Below are positions 36,975 through 47,040 of a DNA stretch of 64,000 bases, one piece after another. Every line of letters starts with the position of its first letter. Positions within the stretch are counted from its first letter, which is position 1. The position numbers and the translations under genes are program-made. This DNA comes from Vibrio fluminensis (GTDB lineage: Bacteria; Pseudomonadota; Gammaproteobacteria; Enterobacterales; Vibrionaceae), in NCBI RefSeq assembly GCF_015278125.1, contig NZ_JADILO010000021.1:1-64000 (forward strand), given 5' to 3'. Under the pieces are notes generated by a model. The model saw only the letters and a list, made by a program, of their open reading frames with translations. It was not told the origin of the DNA and did no database searches.

Positions 36975-37729
36975 GTGAGTCACGCCTAAAAATTTTGCTC
37001 AGTAATGATGATGGAGTACATGCTGAAGGGATTCATACTTTAGCAAAAGCTTTGGCGTCGTTTGCGGATATTACTATCGTTGCCCCCGATCGTAATCGAT
37101 CGGGAGCGTCTAACTCATTAACGTTAGAACAGCCATTACGTGTCACCGAAATAGCGCCTAGTGTCTATTCAGTGCAAGGCACACCGACAGATTGTGTCCA
37201 CTTTGCGCTGAATGAACTAATGAAAGATAACCTGCCAGATTTGGTGTTATCCGGCATCAATCATGGCGCTAACTTGGGTGATGACGTGCTTTATTCCGGC
37301 ACGGTTGCGGCGGCGATGGAAGGGCATTTTTTAGGTGTTCAAGCGATTGCGCTCTCTCTAGCCGGTAAAGTGAACTTTGCCACCGCGGCACAAGTCGCGG
37401 TTGAATTGGTTAAGCAGCACCTTAAACAGCCGATTCCGACCAATCGTTTGCTAAATGTCAATATTCCTGATCTTCCGTATGCGGATTTAGCGGGAACGGT
37501 GGTGACTCGTTTGGGGGCTCGCCATCACGCTGAAGATATGATTAAACAAAAAGACCCGCGAGGGCATGATATCTATTGGCTTGGTCCTCCGGGTAAAGAG
37601 CAGGATGCAGGTGAAGGTACAGACTTTTTTGCTATCGAACATGGCTTTGTCTCTATTACACCATTGCAAGTAGATTTAACAGCTCATGAGTCAATCGGAG
37701 CGATGTCTCACTGGTTAAAAGGTAATTAA
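36971..37729 (+). CDS. surE: 5'/3'-nucleotidase SurE
   Basis: A 252-residue metal-dependent survival phosphatase acting on nucleoside monophosphates. The metal site [35 protein letters not shown] and [19 protein letters not shown] are present. It is coupled to truD by a 4-base overlap and followed by pcm after 2 bp, the standard surE-pcm-nlpD-rpoS order. Confidence 0.97.
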   Translation: MSESRLKILLSNDDGVHAEGIHTLAKALASFADITIVAPDRNRSGASNSLTLEQPLRVTEIAPSVYSVQGTPTDCVHFALNELMKDNLPDLVLSGINHGANLGDDVLYSGTVAAAMEGHFLGVQAIALSLAGKVNFATAAQVAVELVKQHLKQPIPTNRLLNVNIPDLPYADLAGTVVTRLGARHHAEDMIKQKDPRGHDIYWLGPPGKEQDAGEGTDFFAIEHGFVSITPLQVDLTAHESIGAMSHWLKGN

Positions 37730-37731
37730 CA

Positions 37732-38358
37732 ATGGCAAACCCACATGCCGACAAATTGATGCAGTTTCTTGTCGCGAGTGGCATTCAAAACCAAGCGGTA
37801 CTGGAAGCGATCTATCGACTTCCTCGCGAAAGCTTTGTATCACAAGCTATGATGCATCAAGCTTATGATAACAATGCATTACCGATTGGCCATGGACAGA
37901 CTATCTCACAGCCATATATCGTGGCAAAGATGACGGAAATGCTTGAACTTAAGCGTGAAAGTAAAGTCCTAGAGGTGGGAACTGGTTCCGGATATCAAAC
38001 CGCAGTATTAGCGCAGTTAGTTGATCATGTGTATTCCGTGGAGCGAATTAAGGCGTTGCAGTGGGATGCCAAACGTCGTCTAAAGCAGCTTGATATCTAC
38101 AATATATCGACGAAACATGGTGATGGATGGCAAGGTTGGTCAGCGAAAGCGCCGTTTGACGCCATCATTGTGACGGCGGCTGCGGAAAATATTCCTCATG
38201 ACCTACTCGAGCAATTGTGTGATGGCGGTATTTTAGTCATCCCAGTTGGCGTTGACGAACAACAGTTGTTAAAGATTACCCGTCATGGGCATGACTATCT
38301 AACAGAAGTAATAGAAATGGTGCGTTTTGTGCCTTTGATTGCAGGTGAACTCGCTTAA
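37732..38358 (+). CDS. pcm: Protein-L-isoaspartate O-methyltransferase
   Basis: A 208-residue SAM-dependent repair methyltransferase for isoaspartyl residues in aged proteins. The SAM-binding motif [17 protein letters not shown], the upstream [16 protein letters not shown] and [13 protein letters not shown] are clear. It lies 2 bp after surE and 2 bp before nlpD. Confidence 0.97.
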   Translation: MANPHADKLMQFLVASGIQNQAVLEAIYRLPRESFVSQAMMHQAYDNNALPIGHGQTISQPYIVAKMTEMLELKRESKVLEVGTGSGYQTAVLAQLVDHVYSVERIKALQWDAKRRLKQLDIYNISTKHGDGWQGWSAKAPFDAIIVTAAAENIPHDLLEQLCDGGILVIPVGVDEQQLLKITRHGHDYLTEVIEMVRFVPLIAGELA

Positions 38359-38360
38359 TC

Positions 38361-39281
38361 ATGCGTAATAAGTCTAATTCATTAATGATATTTGCTTTGA
38401 GTAGCATTCTTGCAGGATGTGCTGCTCACTCCCCCGCACCCGTATCAAGTTTGAATAAAGATTATGACTCGATCTCCCGTGGGAGTTATCGAGGCAGTTA
38501 CTATGAAGTTAAAAAAGGCGACACGCTCTATTTTATAGCCTATGTCACAGATAAAGATGTAAACGAGATCGTTCGTTACAATCAATTGTCGGCTCCGTAC
38601 ACTATTTATCCAGGGCAAAAGTTGAAGCTTTGGCAACCGGCTTATCGTCCGCCTGCCTATGCAGGTACTGGGGCGGGCGCATCATCAACTAAAGCGGTAG
38701 CAGTGGCTTCATCGACTGCTGTTGTAAAGCCAGTGGTTTCGAGTAAAAACTCGAATCAACAAGTTGCAAAACAAAAGACCAACAATACTAAACCAGTGGC
38801 ACAAAAAACTGCGACAAAAGGGGTTGAACAATCTAAACCAAAGGAGTATGTTGAAACCAAGGGTAAACAAAACGTTAACAAAACTGTCAATAACACGACA
38901 CCTGCTAACAGTAAAGTTACCAAGTGGTTATGGCCAACTAAAGGGAGAGTGATTAAAAACTTTTCGTCGGGAGACCAGGGAAATAAAGGCATTGATATCG
39001 CGGGACAACGCGGACAAGCAATACAATCTACAGCCGCTGGTACCGTCGTATATTCAGGTAATGCGTTAAGAGGTTATGGAAACCTCGTCATAATAAAACA
39101 TAACGATAAATTTTTGAGCGCCTATGCGCACAACGACAAGTTGCTAGTAAAAGAAGGTCAGAGTGTTAAATCAGGCCAAAAAATTGCAACTATGGGCAGT
39201 TCAGGAACCAACAGTGTTCGCTTGCACTTTGAAATTCGCTACCAAGGTAAGTCGGTCAATCCGAAACGTTACCTACCATAA
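38361..39281 (+). CDS. nlpD: Lipoprotein NlpD, LysM and degenerate LytM domains
   Basis: A 306-residue lipoprotein: signal peptide with lipobox LAGC (Cys20), LysM domain (about residues 45-95, YEVKKGDTLYFIAY), a low-complexity Ala/Val/Lys/Thr linker, and a C-terminal M23 domain (GIDIAGQRGQAIQS to RLHFEIRY). The first zinc-binding His of active LytM enzymes is replaced (GIDIAG), as in E. coli NlpD, which activates the amidase AmiC rather than cutting peptidoglycan itself. In E. coli the main rpoS promoter lies inside nlpD; likely here too. Confidence 0.95.
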   Translation: MRNKSNSLMIFALSSILAGCAAHSPAPVSSLNKDYDSISRGSYRGSYYEVKKGDTLYFIAYVTDKDVNEIVRYNQLSAPYTIYPGQKLKLWQPAYRPPAYAGTGAGASSTKAVAVASSTAVVKPVVSSKNSNQQVAKQKTNNTKPVAQKTATKGVEQSKPKEYVETKGKQNVNKTVNNTTPANSKVTKWLWPTKGRVIKNFSSGDQGNKGIDIAGQRGQAIQSTAAGTVVYSGNALRGYGNLVIIKHNDKFLSAYAHNDKLLVKEGQSVKSGQKIATMGSSGTNSVRLHFEIRYQGKSVNPKRYLP

Positions 39282-39355
39282 CATTTGCTAACAGAGATCT
39301 ATCAAGGACATGAGATGTTTTGAAATGTCTTGCTAACTCGCCAGGGGGAGGCGCT

Positions 39356-40339
39356 ATGAGTATCAGCAACGCAGCAGCAAAAGTAGAAGAGTTTGACATC
39401 GAAAGCACGGAAAGCTTTGAGTCCGAATCACAACTCGATCAAAAGAACACCACATCCAATGAAACTGAAAAAGAAGAGTTTGAAGTATCGAATAAAAATC
39501 TCGATGCCACTCAACTATATCTTGGGGAAATCGGTTTCTCACCACTACTAACCGCAGAAGAAGAAGTACTTTACGCTCGACGAGCATTACGTGGCGATGA
39601 AGCGGCACGTAAACGTATGATTGAAAGTAACTTACGTTTGGTAGTCAAGATTTCTCGTCGCTACAGCAATCGTGGTTTAGCGTTACTCGACTTAATTGAA
39701 GAAGGTAACTTAGGCTTGATTCGAGCGGTAGAGAAGTTTGATCCAGAGAGAGGCTTCCGCTTTTCAACCTACGCAACATGGTGGATTCGTCAAACCATTG
39801 AGCGTGCATTGATGAATCAGACTCGTACGATTCGCCTACCTATTCATGTCGTAAAAGAGCTCAATATTTATCTGCGTACTGCTCGAGAGCTATCGCAAAA
39901 GCTTGACCATGAACCGACCGCAGAAGAGATTGCCACGCAGCTTGATAAGCCAGTGGATGACGTGAGTAAAATGTTACGTCTCAACGAGCGTATTAGCTCT
40001 GTTGATACGCCAATCGGTGGTGATGGTGAAAAAGCACTGTTAGATATTATTCCAGATGTGAAACATTCCGATCCGGAAGTTTCAACGCAAGATGATGATA
40101 TCAAGAGCTCACTGATTAATTGGCTTGATGAACTTAACCCTAAGCAAAAAGAAGTTTTAGCTCGCCGTTTTGGTTTGCTAGGGTATGAGCCATCAACGCT
40201 TGAAGAAGTTGGTCGTGAGATTAATTTAACTCGCGAGCGAGTGCGTCAGATTCAAGTGGAAGGTCTACGTCGTCTACGTGAGATTCTTGTGAAACAAGGC
40301 TTAAGCATGGAAAACCTGTTTAACGTTGAAGACGACTAA
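39356..40339 (+). CDS. rpoS: Stationary-phase sigma factor RpoS
   Basis: A 327-residue alternative sigma factor for stationary phase and general stress. An acidic N-terminal stretch is followed by region 1.2 ([19 protein letters not shown]), region 2 ([39 protein letters not shown]), region 3 and region 4 ([20 protein letters not shown]). ATG 39356 follows GGGGGAGGCGCT, a strong ribosome site, so I chose it over the in-frame 39320. The 74-bp gap to nlpD is short. Confidence 0.97.
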   Translation: MSISNAAAKVEEFDIESTESFESESQLDQKNTTSNETEKEEFEVSNKNLDATQLYLGEIGFSPLLTAEEEVLYARRALRGDEAARKRMIESNLRLVVKISRRYSNRGLALLDLIEEGNLGLIRAVEKFDPERGFRFSTYATWWIRQTIERALMNQTRTIRLPIHVVKELNIYLRTARELSQKLDHEPTAEEIATQLDKPVDDVSKMLRLNERISSVDTPIGGDGEKALLDIIPDVKHSDPEVSTQDDDIKSSLINWLDELNPKQKEVLARRFGLLGYEPSTLEEVGREINLTRERVRQIQVEGLRRLREILVKQGLSMENLFNVEDD

Positions 40340-40357
40340 TAATTGTAAATAGAGCGC

Positions 40358-40387
40358 AAAACGCCTTGGCTAGCCAAGGCGTTTTTG
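40358..40387 (+). terminator. Terminator after rpoS
   Basis: Stem AAACGCCTTGG/CCAAGGCGTTT with a CTAG loop and T-run. Also T-rich on the other strand, facing the convergent gene. Confidence 0.9.
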
Positions 40388-40410
40388 TATCTTCAATATG
40401 AACTTACGGT

Positions 40411-41685
40411 TTAACTAGCTTGTTTGAGTTTGGGAAAAACCTTTACCAGTTTGATGCGGTTTTCTTCTAGCTCAACAATCTCCATAGGATGCCCAGAGAC
40501 TTGCACACTGAGATGGCTTTCAGGAATATCTTCTAAGTGCTCTAAGATAAGGCCGTTTAATGTGCGAGGACCATCGGTTGGCAATTTCCACTTAAGTCCT
40601 TTGTTGATATCGCGAATATTCGCGCTACCTTCGATTAAAAAGCTACCGTCGCCTTGTGGAATGATCTCTTCCGATAAACTTGGCGCAATAGAAGTTGTAA
40701 ATTCGCCAACAATCTCTTCTAAGATATCTTCTAGGGTGACTAAACCAATAATGTCACCATATTCATCTACAATCAGACCAATGCGCTGTTTCTTACGTTG
40801 AAACTTAAGCAGCTGAACATTGAGCGGTGTTCCTTCAGGGATGAAGTACACTTCATCGGCTGCGCGTAGTAGTTGCTCTTTAGTGAACTGATTCTTTTCC
40901 AACATTAAGCGGTATGCTTCTCGTAGACGCAGCATACCTACCGCTTCATCGATTTGATCTCGGTATAACACCACTCGACCGTGAGGAGAATGAGTAAGTT
41001 GACGTACAATCGACTTCCAATCGTCATTGATATCGATACCGGTAATTTCGTTTCTCGGCACCATAATGTCATTTACGGTGACATTTTCGAGGTCGAGAAT
41101 CGAGACCAGCATATCTTGGTGGCGACGAGGAATAAGGCTGCCAGCTTCATTAACTACCGTTCGTAACTCTTCTGAACTTAAGTGATCCTCATCCCCATGG
41201 CTCGCTTTTACGCCCAGTAGGCGAATGAATCCATTGGTAATAAAGTTTACCAAAATCACTAAAGGAGAAAGTACTTTCATTAATAGTGATAGTAGAACGC
41301 TGCTGGCATAGGAAACGCGTTCAGGATAAAGCGCGGCAAGTGTTTTTGGGGTGACTTCAGCGAAGACTAAGATAACTAAGGTAAGGGCACCAGTGGCAAT
41401 GGCAACACCGATGTCACCATAAAGGCGCATACCAAGAATGGTAGCGATAGCAGAAGCGAGAATATTGACGAGGTTGTTACCGATTAGAATAAGTCCAATT
41501 AAGCGATCGGGTCGGTCGAGTAGCTTTTCTACCCGTCTGGCACCTTTATGACCACTATTGGACAAGTGTTTTAATCGATAGCGATTCAGAGCCATCATGC
41601 CGGTTTCTGAACCTGAAAAATAACCTGAAATTACTATGAGACACGCGAGTAGCGCAAACAAGATACCCGTTGATATGTCGTCCAA
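40411..41685 (-). CDS. CNNM/CorC-family membrane protein (YfjD-like)
   Basis: A 424-residue protein: N-terminal DUF21/CNNM membrane domain (residues about 1-170, with FSGSETGMMALNRYRLKHL), a CBS-domain pair (about 190-320, VPRNEITGIDIND and GLVTLEDILEEIVGEF) and a C-terminal CorC/HlyC domain. Related proteins are linked to magnesium or cobalt efflux; E. coli YfjD sits in the same place beside ypjD and ffh. Ion specificity is not shown. Confidence 0.9.
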   Translation of the reverse strand: MDDISTGILFALLACLIVISGYFSGSETGMMALNRYRLKHLSNSGHKGARRVEKLLDRPDRLIGLILIGNNLVNILASAIATILGMRLYGDIGVAIATGALTLVILVFAEVTPKTLAALYPERVSYASSVLLSLLMKVLSPLVILVNFITNGFIRLLGVKASHGDEDHLSSEELRTVVNEAGSLIPRRHQDMLVSILDLENVTVNDIMVPRNEITGIDINDDWKSIVRQLTHSPHGRVVLYRDQIDEAVGMLRLREAYRLMLEKNQFTKEQLLRAADEVYFIPEGTPLNVQLLKFQRKKQRIGLIVDEYGDIIGLVTLEDILEEIVGEFTTSIAPSLSEEIIPQGDGSFLIEGSANIRDINKGLKWKLPTDGPRTLNGLILEHLEDIPESHLSVQVSGHPMEIVELEENRIKLVKVFPKLKQAS

Positions 41686-41773
41686 AACTTACCTGTTCCT
41701 TGAGATGTTTAGATTAATTTATGACCTAACTGTTGCTGTAAGTCAATGATGGTAGAGTGAAAACTCATTTATG

Positions 41774-41800
41774 AAAAAAGGTGCATTATTGCACCTTTAA
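41774..41800 (-). terminator. Terminator after ypjD-like gene
   Basis: AAAGGTGC/GCACCTTT stem with a minus-strand T-run, directly against the stop codon. Confidence 0.8.
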
Positions 41801-42595
41801 TTAGTTGAGAATGATCTCACGCACAAAACGACTGCCAAAATAGGCAATGGTGAGTAATGTTGCTCCTGCGATGGCAAACCATGTCACCTTCTTACCGCGC
41901 CATCCTCTTTGGTAATGTCCCCAAATCAAGACTGAATAGATCACCCAAGCGATAAAGGAAAGAATCGCTTTATGTGCTTTACCTTGGGCAAACATGTCAT
42001 GAACAAAAGTAAAGCCAGTGAGAAGAGTCGCGGTGAGCAGCAAATTACCGATTAAGATGATCTTAAAGAGCTGACGCTCGATTAGCATCAGTGGTGGCAC
42101 ATTTGGATTGATGACCAGCGCTTTTTTGGCTTTTAAGCGATTATCCAACCAAGCCAGTTGCAGAGCATAAAGCGCTCCGATTGTCAGAGTAGAATATGAG
42201 AATAACGCCAAGGAAATATGAATCAGTAACTTAGGGTCGTTCTCGAAATGAGTAACATAGCTACTTGGTAATAAGGTGGCCGCGAGTAAGTTAATGGCAG
42301 AAAAACTGTAGACGACAGGTAAGATAAACCACAAGCGGGTTTTAAGCATCGCGCCGCTCATTACGAGAGAGATAATAAAGCTAATTAAAGACGCAACATT
42401 GAGAATACTAAGGTTTTGTCCTGAGCCCGAAAAGATAAGATCGGCCAATGACCAAGCGTGAAATACCAAGGCGAGTATGGCACTAACCAAAACAGTTTTT
42501 GCTCGAATACCTGTTTGATGAACTAATCCAGGTATGATCGTGGCAATTGCCAAGATATAGAGAATTGCTGCGCTTACAGCGACTAAGTTGTCCAT
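41801..42595 (-). CDS. ypjD: CcsA-like membrane protein (YpjD family)
   Basis: A 264-residue protein with eight or so hydrophobic segments, related to the cytochrome c assembly (CcsA/CcmC) family: LIHISLALFSYSTLTIGALYALQLAWLD holds a conserved His, and HKAILSFIAWVIYSVLIWGHYQRGWRGKK carries further conserved His and aromatic residues. E. coli YpjD is divergent from ffh just as here. A heme-handling role is inferred from family only. It precedes the CorC-type gene on the same strand. Confidence 0.85.
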   Translation of the reverse strand: MDNLVAVSAAILYILAIATIIPGLVHQTGIRAKTVLVSAILALVFHAWSLADLIFSGSGQNLSILNVASLISFIISLVMSGAMLKTRLWFILPVVYSFSAINLLAATLLPSSYVTHFENDPKLLIHISLALFSYSTLTIGALYALQLAWLDNRLKAKKALVINPNVPPLMLIERQLFKIILIGNLLLTATLLTGFTFVHDMFAQGKAHKAILSFIAWVIYSVLIWGHYQRGWRGKKVTWFAIAGATLLTIAYFGSRFVREIILN

Positions 42596-42777
42596 TACTC
42601 TCGATTAAGCTGGTGGATTTTTAACAAATTATACCCTGCATCAAGCTTTTGGGCTATGGGGTAACAAGTAGGAATTGCGAGAGATGAGATATCAAATTCC
42701 AATCGGCTAGTGCCAAGCGAGGGTTGGCTAAGGTATACTCATAGTAATTTATCGCCGAATTTAGCGAAGAGAACAAG

Positions 42778-44160
42778 ATGTTTGAGAATTTAACGGATCG
42801 CCTATCCCGTACCCTGAAAAACATCAGTGGTAAAGGGCGTCTTACCGAAGACAATATTAAAGAAACCCTGCGTGAAGTGCGTATGGCGTTACTTGAGGCA
42901 GATGTAGCACTGCCTGTTATACGTGAATTTATCAACCGTGTAAAAGAGAGCGCGGTCGGTGTTGAAGTTTCTAAATCGCTCACACCAGGTCAAGAGTTCA
43001 TTAAAATCGTTCAAGCTGAACTTGAAGCGGTTATGGGTGAATCTAACGAAGCTCTCAATCTAGCGGCTCAGCCTCCAGCGGTTATTCTGATGGCTGGCCT
43101 GCAAGGTGCAGGTAAAACCACCTCGGTCGGTAAACTATCTAAGCTTCTAAAAGAGCGCGATAAGAAGAAAGTTCTTGTTGTGTCTGCCGACGTTTATCGT
43201 CCTGCAGCGATTAAACAGCTAGAAACTCTAGCCGCTGACGTAGAGGTGGATTTCTTCCCGTCGTCAGCCGATCAAAAACCGATTGATATTGCTAACGCAG
43301 CCATTGACCATGCGAAGAAGAAGTTCTACGACGTTCTAGTTGTCGATACTGCAGGTCGTTTGGCGATAGATGAGCAGATGATGTCAGAGATCCAAGATCT
43401 GCATTCTGCTATTAATCCCGTTGAGACTCTATTCGTTGTTGATGCAATGACGGGTCAAGATGCGGCGAACACAGCAAAAGCCTTTGGTGATGCACTGCCT
43501 CTAACGGGTGTGATCCTAACTAAGGTGGATGGTGATGCTCGTGGCGGTGCTGCGCTTTCAGTTCGTCATATCACGGGCAAACCAATCAAGTTCTTGGGTG
43601 TTGGTGAAAAAACCGATGCTCTGGAGCCATTCCACCCTGATCGCGTCGCTTCACGTATTCTTGGCATGGGTGACGTACTGTCGCTTATTGAAGATCTGCA
43701 ACGCAATGTTGACCATGAAAAAGCAGAGAAACTGGCGAAGAAGTTCAAAGAGAAGAAAGGTTTCGACTTAGAAGACTTCCGCGAACAGCTTGGTCAAATG
43801 CAAAACATGGGCGGTATGATGGGTATGCTAGACAAACTACCAGGTATGTCTCAGTTACCAGCAGATGTAAAAGATAAAGTTGATGACAAGATGTTCAAAC
43901 AGATGGAAGCGATCATCAGCTCAATGACGATGAAAGAACGTCAGCGCCCAGAAATCATCAAAGGTTCACGCAAGAAACGTATCGCAGCGGGTTCTGGTGT
44001 TCAGGTACAAGACGTTAACCGCTTGCTAAAACAGTTCACCCAAATGCAGAAGATGATGAAGAAGATGCAAAAAGGTGGCATGAAAGGCATGATGCGCAAC
44101 ATGCAAGGCATGATGGGCGGCATGGGTGGTGGCGGTGGCTTCAACCCATTTGGTCGATAA
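42778..44160 (+). CDS. ffh: Signal recognition particle protein Ffh
   Basis: A 460-residue SRP54 GTPase. N domain (1-85), G domain with GLQGAGKTTSVGKLS, DTAGRL and TKVDGDARGG, and the Met-rich M domain (from about 330) ending in a Met/Gly-rich tail (GGMKGMMRNMQGMMGGMGGG) that binds signal sequences and 4.5S RNA. It is followed by a terminator and then the rpsP operon. Confidence 0.97.
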   Translation: MFENLTDRLSRTLKNISGKGRLTEDNIKETLREVRMALLEADVALPVIREFINRVKESAVGVEVSKSLTPGQEFIKIVQAELEAVMGESNEALNLAAQPPAVILMAGLQGAGKTTSVGKLSKLLKERDKKKVLVVSADVYRPAAIKQLETLAADVEVDFFPSSADQKPIDIANAAIDHAKKKFYDVLVVDTAGRLAIDEQMMSEIQDLHSAINPVETLFVVDAMTGQDAANTAKAFGDALPLTGVILTKVDGDARGGAALSVRHITGKPIKFLGVGEKTDALEPFHPDRVASRILGMGDVLSLIEDLQRNVDHEKAEKLAKKFKEKKGFDLEDFREQLGQMQNMGGMMGMLDKLPGMSQLPADVKDKVDDKMFKQMEAIISSMTMKERQRPEIIKGSRKKRIAAGSGVQVQDVNRLLKQFTQMQKMMKKMQKGGMKGMMRNMQGMMGGMGGGGGFNPFGR

Positions 44161-44255
44161 TTACCCATACCTAATTGAAGTTTCAAGGTGTTAGCTAGCT
44201 CACATACTTATTAGCCAATTTGTGGTGGTGAAAAAATAGCTAAAGACCTTGCATT

Positions 44256-44292
44256 GCTCCGGAATAAGAGTAAAATTCCGGAGCTTTATTTT
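44256..44292 (+). terminator. Terminator after ffh
   Basis: Perfect 10-bp stem GCTCCGGAAT/ATTCCGGAGC followed by TTTATTTT. Confidence 0.85.
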
Positions 44293-44372
44293 GGCACGAG
44301 ACCCCAAACTGTTTAATAAAATTGGACGGTTATTGGGGTTAATTTTATTTTTGAGAAAGCAAAGAGGACGAC

Positions 44373-44621
44373 ATGGTAACCATTCGTTTGGCACGTCACG
44401 GCGCTAAAAAGCGTCCATTTTATCAAATCGTAGTTGCGGACAGCCGCAACGCATCAACTGGCCGTTTCATCGAGAAAGTTGGTTTCTTTAACCCAACTGC
44501 TCAAGGTCAAGAAGAAGGTCTACGTCTAGACCTAGACCGCGTTAACCACTGGGTTGGTCAAGGCGCGTCTCTATCTGACCGCGTTGCTAAGCTAGTTAAA
44601 GACGCTCAAAAAGCGGCTTAA
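44373..44621 (+). CDS. rpsP: 30S ribosomal protein S16
   Basis: An 82-residue protein beginning [20 protein letters not shown] and matching E. coli S16 (82). First gene of the rpsP-rimM-trmD-rplS operon. Ribosome site AAGAGGACGAC. Confidence 0.98.
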   Translation: MVTIRLARHGAKKRPFYQIVVADSRNASTGRFIEKVGFFNPTAQGQEEGLRLDLDRVNHWVGQGASLSDRVAKLVKDAQKAA

Positions 44622-44647
44622 TTCTTACCAGAAGAAGAAATTAGCTT

Positions 44648-45196
44648 ATGTCGATGAAAGGTAAAGAAGCAGTGAGTAATGACAAGATTGTTGTAGGCAA
44701 GTTTGGTGCTACTTACGGCATTCGTGGTTGGCTCAAGGTTTTTTCCTACACAGACAATGCTGAAAACATCTTTGATTACAGCCCTTGGTTTTTAAACCAA
44801 AAAGGCGTGTGGGTTGAGCACAAAGTAGAGAGCTGGAAACGTCATGGCCAAGGTTATGTATGTAAGCTAGCAGGTTTGGATGTGCGCGAAGAAGCGCAAC
44901 TTCTAACTAACTTTGAAATTGCTATTGACCCTGCGGTACTACCAGAATTGTCATCAGATGAATTCTATTGGCGTGAATTGTTTGGTATGCAAGTTGTGAC
45001 CACGAAAGGTTACGATCTAGGTATTGTTTCTGACATCCTAGAAACTGGCTCAAACGATGTTCTAGTAGTTAAAGCAAATCTTAAAGATGCTTTCGGGCAA
45101 AAGGAACGATTAATTCCGTTCCTTACAGAGCAAGTGATCATCAAAATTGATCGCGAAGCTCAACGGATCGAAGTTGACTGGGATCCTGGATTCTAA
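44648..45196 (+). CDS. rimM: Ribosome maturation factor RimM
   Basis: A 182-residue 16S rRNA processing factor that binds S19 during 30S head assembly. N-terminal RimM domain ([19 protein letters not shown]) and C-terminal PRC-barrel ([22 protein letters not shown]) are visible. A second ATG at 44654 is possible. It lies 26 bp after rpsP and before trmD. Confidence 0.96.
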   Translation: MSMKGKEAVSNDKIVVGKFGATYGIRGWLKVFSYTDNAENIFDYSPWFLNQKGVWVEHKVESWKRHGQGYVCKLAGLDVREEAQLLTNFEIAIDPAVLPELSSDEFYWRELFGMQVVTTKGYDLGIVSDILETGSNDVLVVKANLKDAFGQKERLIPFLTEQVIIKIDREAQRIEVDWDPGF

Positions 45197-45223
45197 TCAC
45201 CCCAATTACAGAGCGAGATAAAC

Positions 45224-45973
45224 ATGTGGGTTGGCGTAATTAGCCTTTTTCCTGAAATGTTCCGTTCTGTTACTGATTTTGGGGTAACAGGTCAAGCGGT
45301 AAAGAAAGGTCTTTTGTCTATTGAGACATGGAATCCTCGTGATTTCACTCATGACAAACATCGCACTGTTGATGATAGACCTTACGGTGGTGGTCCTGGC
45401 ATGTTAATGATGGTGCAGCCTTTGCGCGATGCCATTCATACAGCCAAACAGGCATCACCGGGTAAGACGAAAGTGATTTACCTATCGCCTCAAGGTCGTA
45501 AACTCGACCAAAAAGGGGTTGAAGAGCTGGCAACAAACGAGAACTTGCTTCTTATTTGTGGTCGCTACGAAGGGGTAGATGAGCGCATCATTCAATCCGA
45601 AGTTGACGAAGAATGGTCAATCGGTGATTTTGTGATGACCGGGGGAGAGATCCCAGCTATGACGTTAATTGACTCAGTCTCAAGGTTTATTCCTGGGGTA
45701 CTTGGAGACTTTGCGTCGGCAGAAGAAGATTCTTTTGCCAATGGCTTGTTAGATTGCCCTCACTATACGCGCCCTGAAGTGTTGAATGATAAAGAAGTAC
45801 CTTCGGTACTGATGTCAGGCAACCATAAGGACATTCGTCGCTGGCGATTACAACAATCGTTAGGCCGTACTTGGCTAAGAAGACCAGAACTCCTGGAAAA
45901 CCTAGCTCTGACTGACGAACAGGAACAATTACTGGCCGAATTCATTAAAGCGCATCGCGCTGATGAAAAGTAA
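45224..45973 (+). CDS. trmD: tRNA (guanine-N1)-methyltransferase
   Basis: A 249-residue SPOUT methyltransferase that makes m1G37. Motifs: [35 protein letters not shown], the SAM knot [14 protein letters not shown] and [15 protein letters not shown]. Length close to E. coli TrmD (255). Confidence 0.97.
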   Translation: MWVGVISLFPEMFRSVTDFGVTGQAVKKGLLSIETWNPRDFTHDKHRTVDDRPYGGGPGMLMMVQPLRDAIHTAKQASPGKTKVIYLSPQGRKLDQKGVEELATNENLLLICGRYEGVDERIIQSEVDEEWSIGDFVMTGGEIPAMTLIDSVSRFIPGVLGDFASAEEDSFANGLLDCPHYTRPEVLNDKEVPSVLMSGNHKDIRRWRLQQSLGRTWLRRPELLENLALTDEQEQLLAEFIKAHRADEK

Positions 45974-46022
45974 GCAGTAACCTATTTTATTAAGTATCAG
46001 TTTATTCTAGGAATTTATTAAA

Positions 46023-46376
46023 ATGAGTAACATCATCAAGGCTCTTGAAGAAGAGCAACTAAAATCAGGCCTACCTAAATTCGCACCAGGTGACACTGTT
46101 GTTGTACAAGTTAAGGTAAAAGAAGGTGAACGTGAGCGTCTACAGGCTTTTGAAGGCGTTGTAATCGCAATCCGTAACCGTGGCCTACACTCAGCTTTCA
46201 CTGTACGTAAGATCTCTAACGGTGAAGGTGTTGAGCGTACGTTCCAAACACACTCTCCAATCGTTGATAGCATTGAAGTTAAACGCCGCGGTGCAGTACG
46301 TCGTGCCAAGTTGTACTACCTACGTGAGCGTTCTGGTAAGTCAGCTCGTATCAAAGAGAAACTTGCTAAGAAGTAA
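46023..46376 (+). CDS. rplS: 50S ribosomal protein L19
   Basis: A 117-residue protein: [20 protein letters not shown], the conserved [13 protein letters not shown] and the basic tail ending AKK. Last gene of the trmD operon, with a strong terminator. Confidence 0.98.
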   Translation: MSNIIKALEEEQLKSGLPKFAPGDTVVVQVKVKEGERERLQAFEGVVIAIRNRGLHSAFTVRKISNGEGVERTFQTHSPIVDSIEVKRRGAVRRAKLYYLRERSGKSARIKEKLAKK

Positions 46377-46403
46377 TGCTATAACTAGCGTTCTCATAGT
46401 ATT

Positions 46404-46433
46404 AGCGGAGACCAATTGGTCTCCGCTTTTTTA
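46404..46433 (+). terminator. Terminator after rplS
   Basis: Perfect stem AGCGGAGACC/GGTCTCCGCT followed by six T residues. Confidence 0.93.
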
Positions 46434-46589
46434 TTTGCTTTTCTGCAAAGAAAAAGAGAGAACGCGCAGCGTTTCGAGAGTCGAGAAGCGGGAACGCTTC
46501 GCTTACGGAGTGGGGAACGCTCGGCTAAAGCCTCGCTGCGGGAAGAGAGTGACTAAAATCTCGTCTCTAAATTCTCATTTCTCAGCCAT

Positions 46590-46620
46590 AAAAAAAAGCC
46601 GATGTACTCACATCAGCTTT
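46590..46620 (-). terminator. Terminator of the pilA-to-yacG operon
   Basis: Minus-strand RNA AAAGCTGATGT/ACATCGGCTTT (one G-U pair, 4-nt loop) followed by a long T-run. It lies about 170 bp past the yacG stop, so the tandem repeats fall in the 3' untranslated region. Confidence 0.8.
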
Positions 46621-46629
46621 CAATAAAAT

Positions 46630-46685
46630 AATCCGTAATCCGTAATCCGTAATCCGTAATCCGTAATCCGTAATCCGTAATCCGT
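46630..46685. repeat. Tandem repeat, 8 x 7 bp (AATCCGT)
   Basis: Eight perfect head-to-tail copies of AATCCGT. The unit is not a multiple of three and lies outside genes. Such perfect arrays often vary in copy number by slippage. Confidence 0.95.
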
Positions 46686-46707
46686 AAGCGAAGCGTTCCG
46701 TAGTTTA

Positions 46708-46778
46708 CGTTCCCGCATCCGCAGCAAAGCTTGCTAGCTTTGCGTTCTCGCATCCGTAGTGAAGCTCTTGAGCTTCAT
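46708..46778. repeat. Two palindromic ~35-bp units
   Basis: Unit 1 (46708-46742) and unit 2 (46743-46778) share the frame CGTTCYCGCATCCGYAG and differ in an inner palindrome: CAAAGC-N6-GCTTTG in the first, TGAAGCTC-TT-GAGCTTCA in the second. A third partial copy, GTTCCCGCTTCT, follows. Confidence 0.7.
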
Positions 46779-46791
46779 GTTCCCGCTTCTA

Positions 46792-46986
46792 TCAGTACTG
46801 ATCTTCCGACCAGCCATCGCTATCTGACATATCCGGTGCACCAGCAATGCTGTTTTCTTCATCTGCCCATTCACCAAAATCAATCATTTGGCATTTCTTG
46901 CTGCAGAAAGGACGGAAAGGGCTCTCATCACCCCAAATAACTTCGGTGCCACATTGTGGGCAGGCCACTTTAGTAATTTTGCTCAT
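46792..46986 (-). CDS. yacG: DNA gyrase inhibitor YacG
   Basis: A 64-residue zinc protein with CPQC (about residue 9) and CSKKC (about 29), then an acidic tail. E. coli YacG binds GyrB and blocks gyrase. It is the last gene of the coaE-zapD-yacG set. Confidence 0.93.
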   Translation of the reverse strand: MSKITKVACPQCGTEVIWGDESPFRPFCSKKCQMIDFGEWADEENSIAGAPDMSDSDGWSEDQY

Positions 46987-47040
46987 AACAACTGTAATCG
47001 GTTGGAAAAGTTAAACGCAGTATAGCGGCTAGTTGCTATG

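Larger units (their letters stand above)
46491..46699. repeat. Inverted repeat flanking terminator and tandem array
   Basis: A 19-bp sequence at 46491-46509 (GGAACGCTTCGCTTACGGA) recurs perfectly inverted at 46681-46699. The enclosed 171 bp hold the yacG-side terminator and a 7-bp tandem array. The region 46440-46545 carries further partial copies of GGGAACGC. Confidence 0.75.

Noticed and set aside
46180..46626. 148-residue ORF overlapping rplS
   Set aside because: It overlaps most of L19 in another frame and runs through the rplS terminator into repeats.
46630..46685. CRISPR-like array
   Set aside because: The 7-bp copies are contiguous with no spacers, and no cas genes are present.
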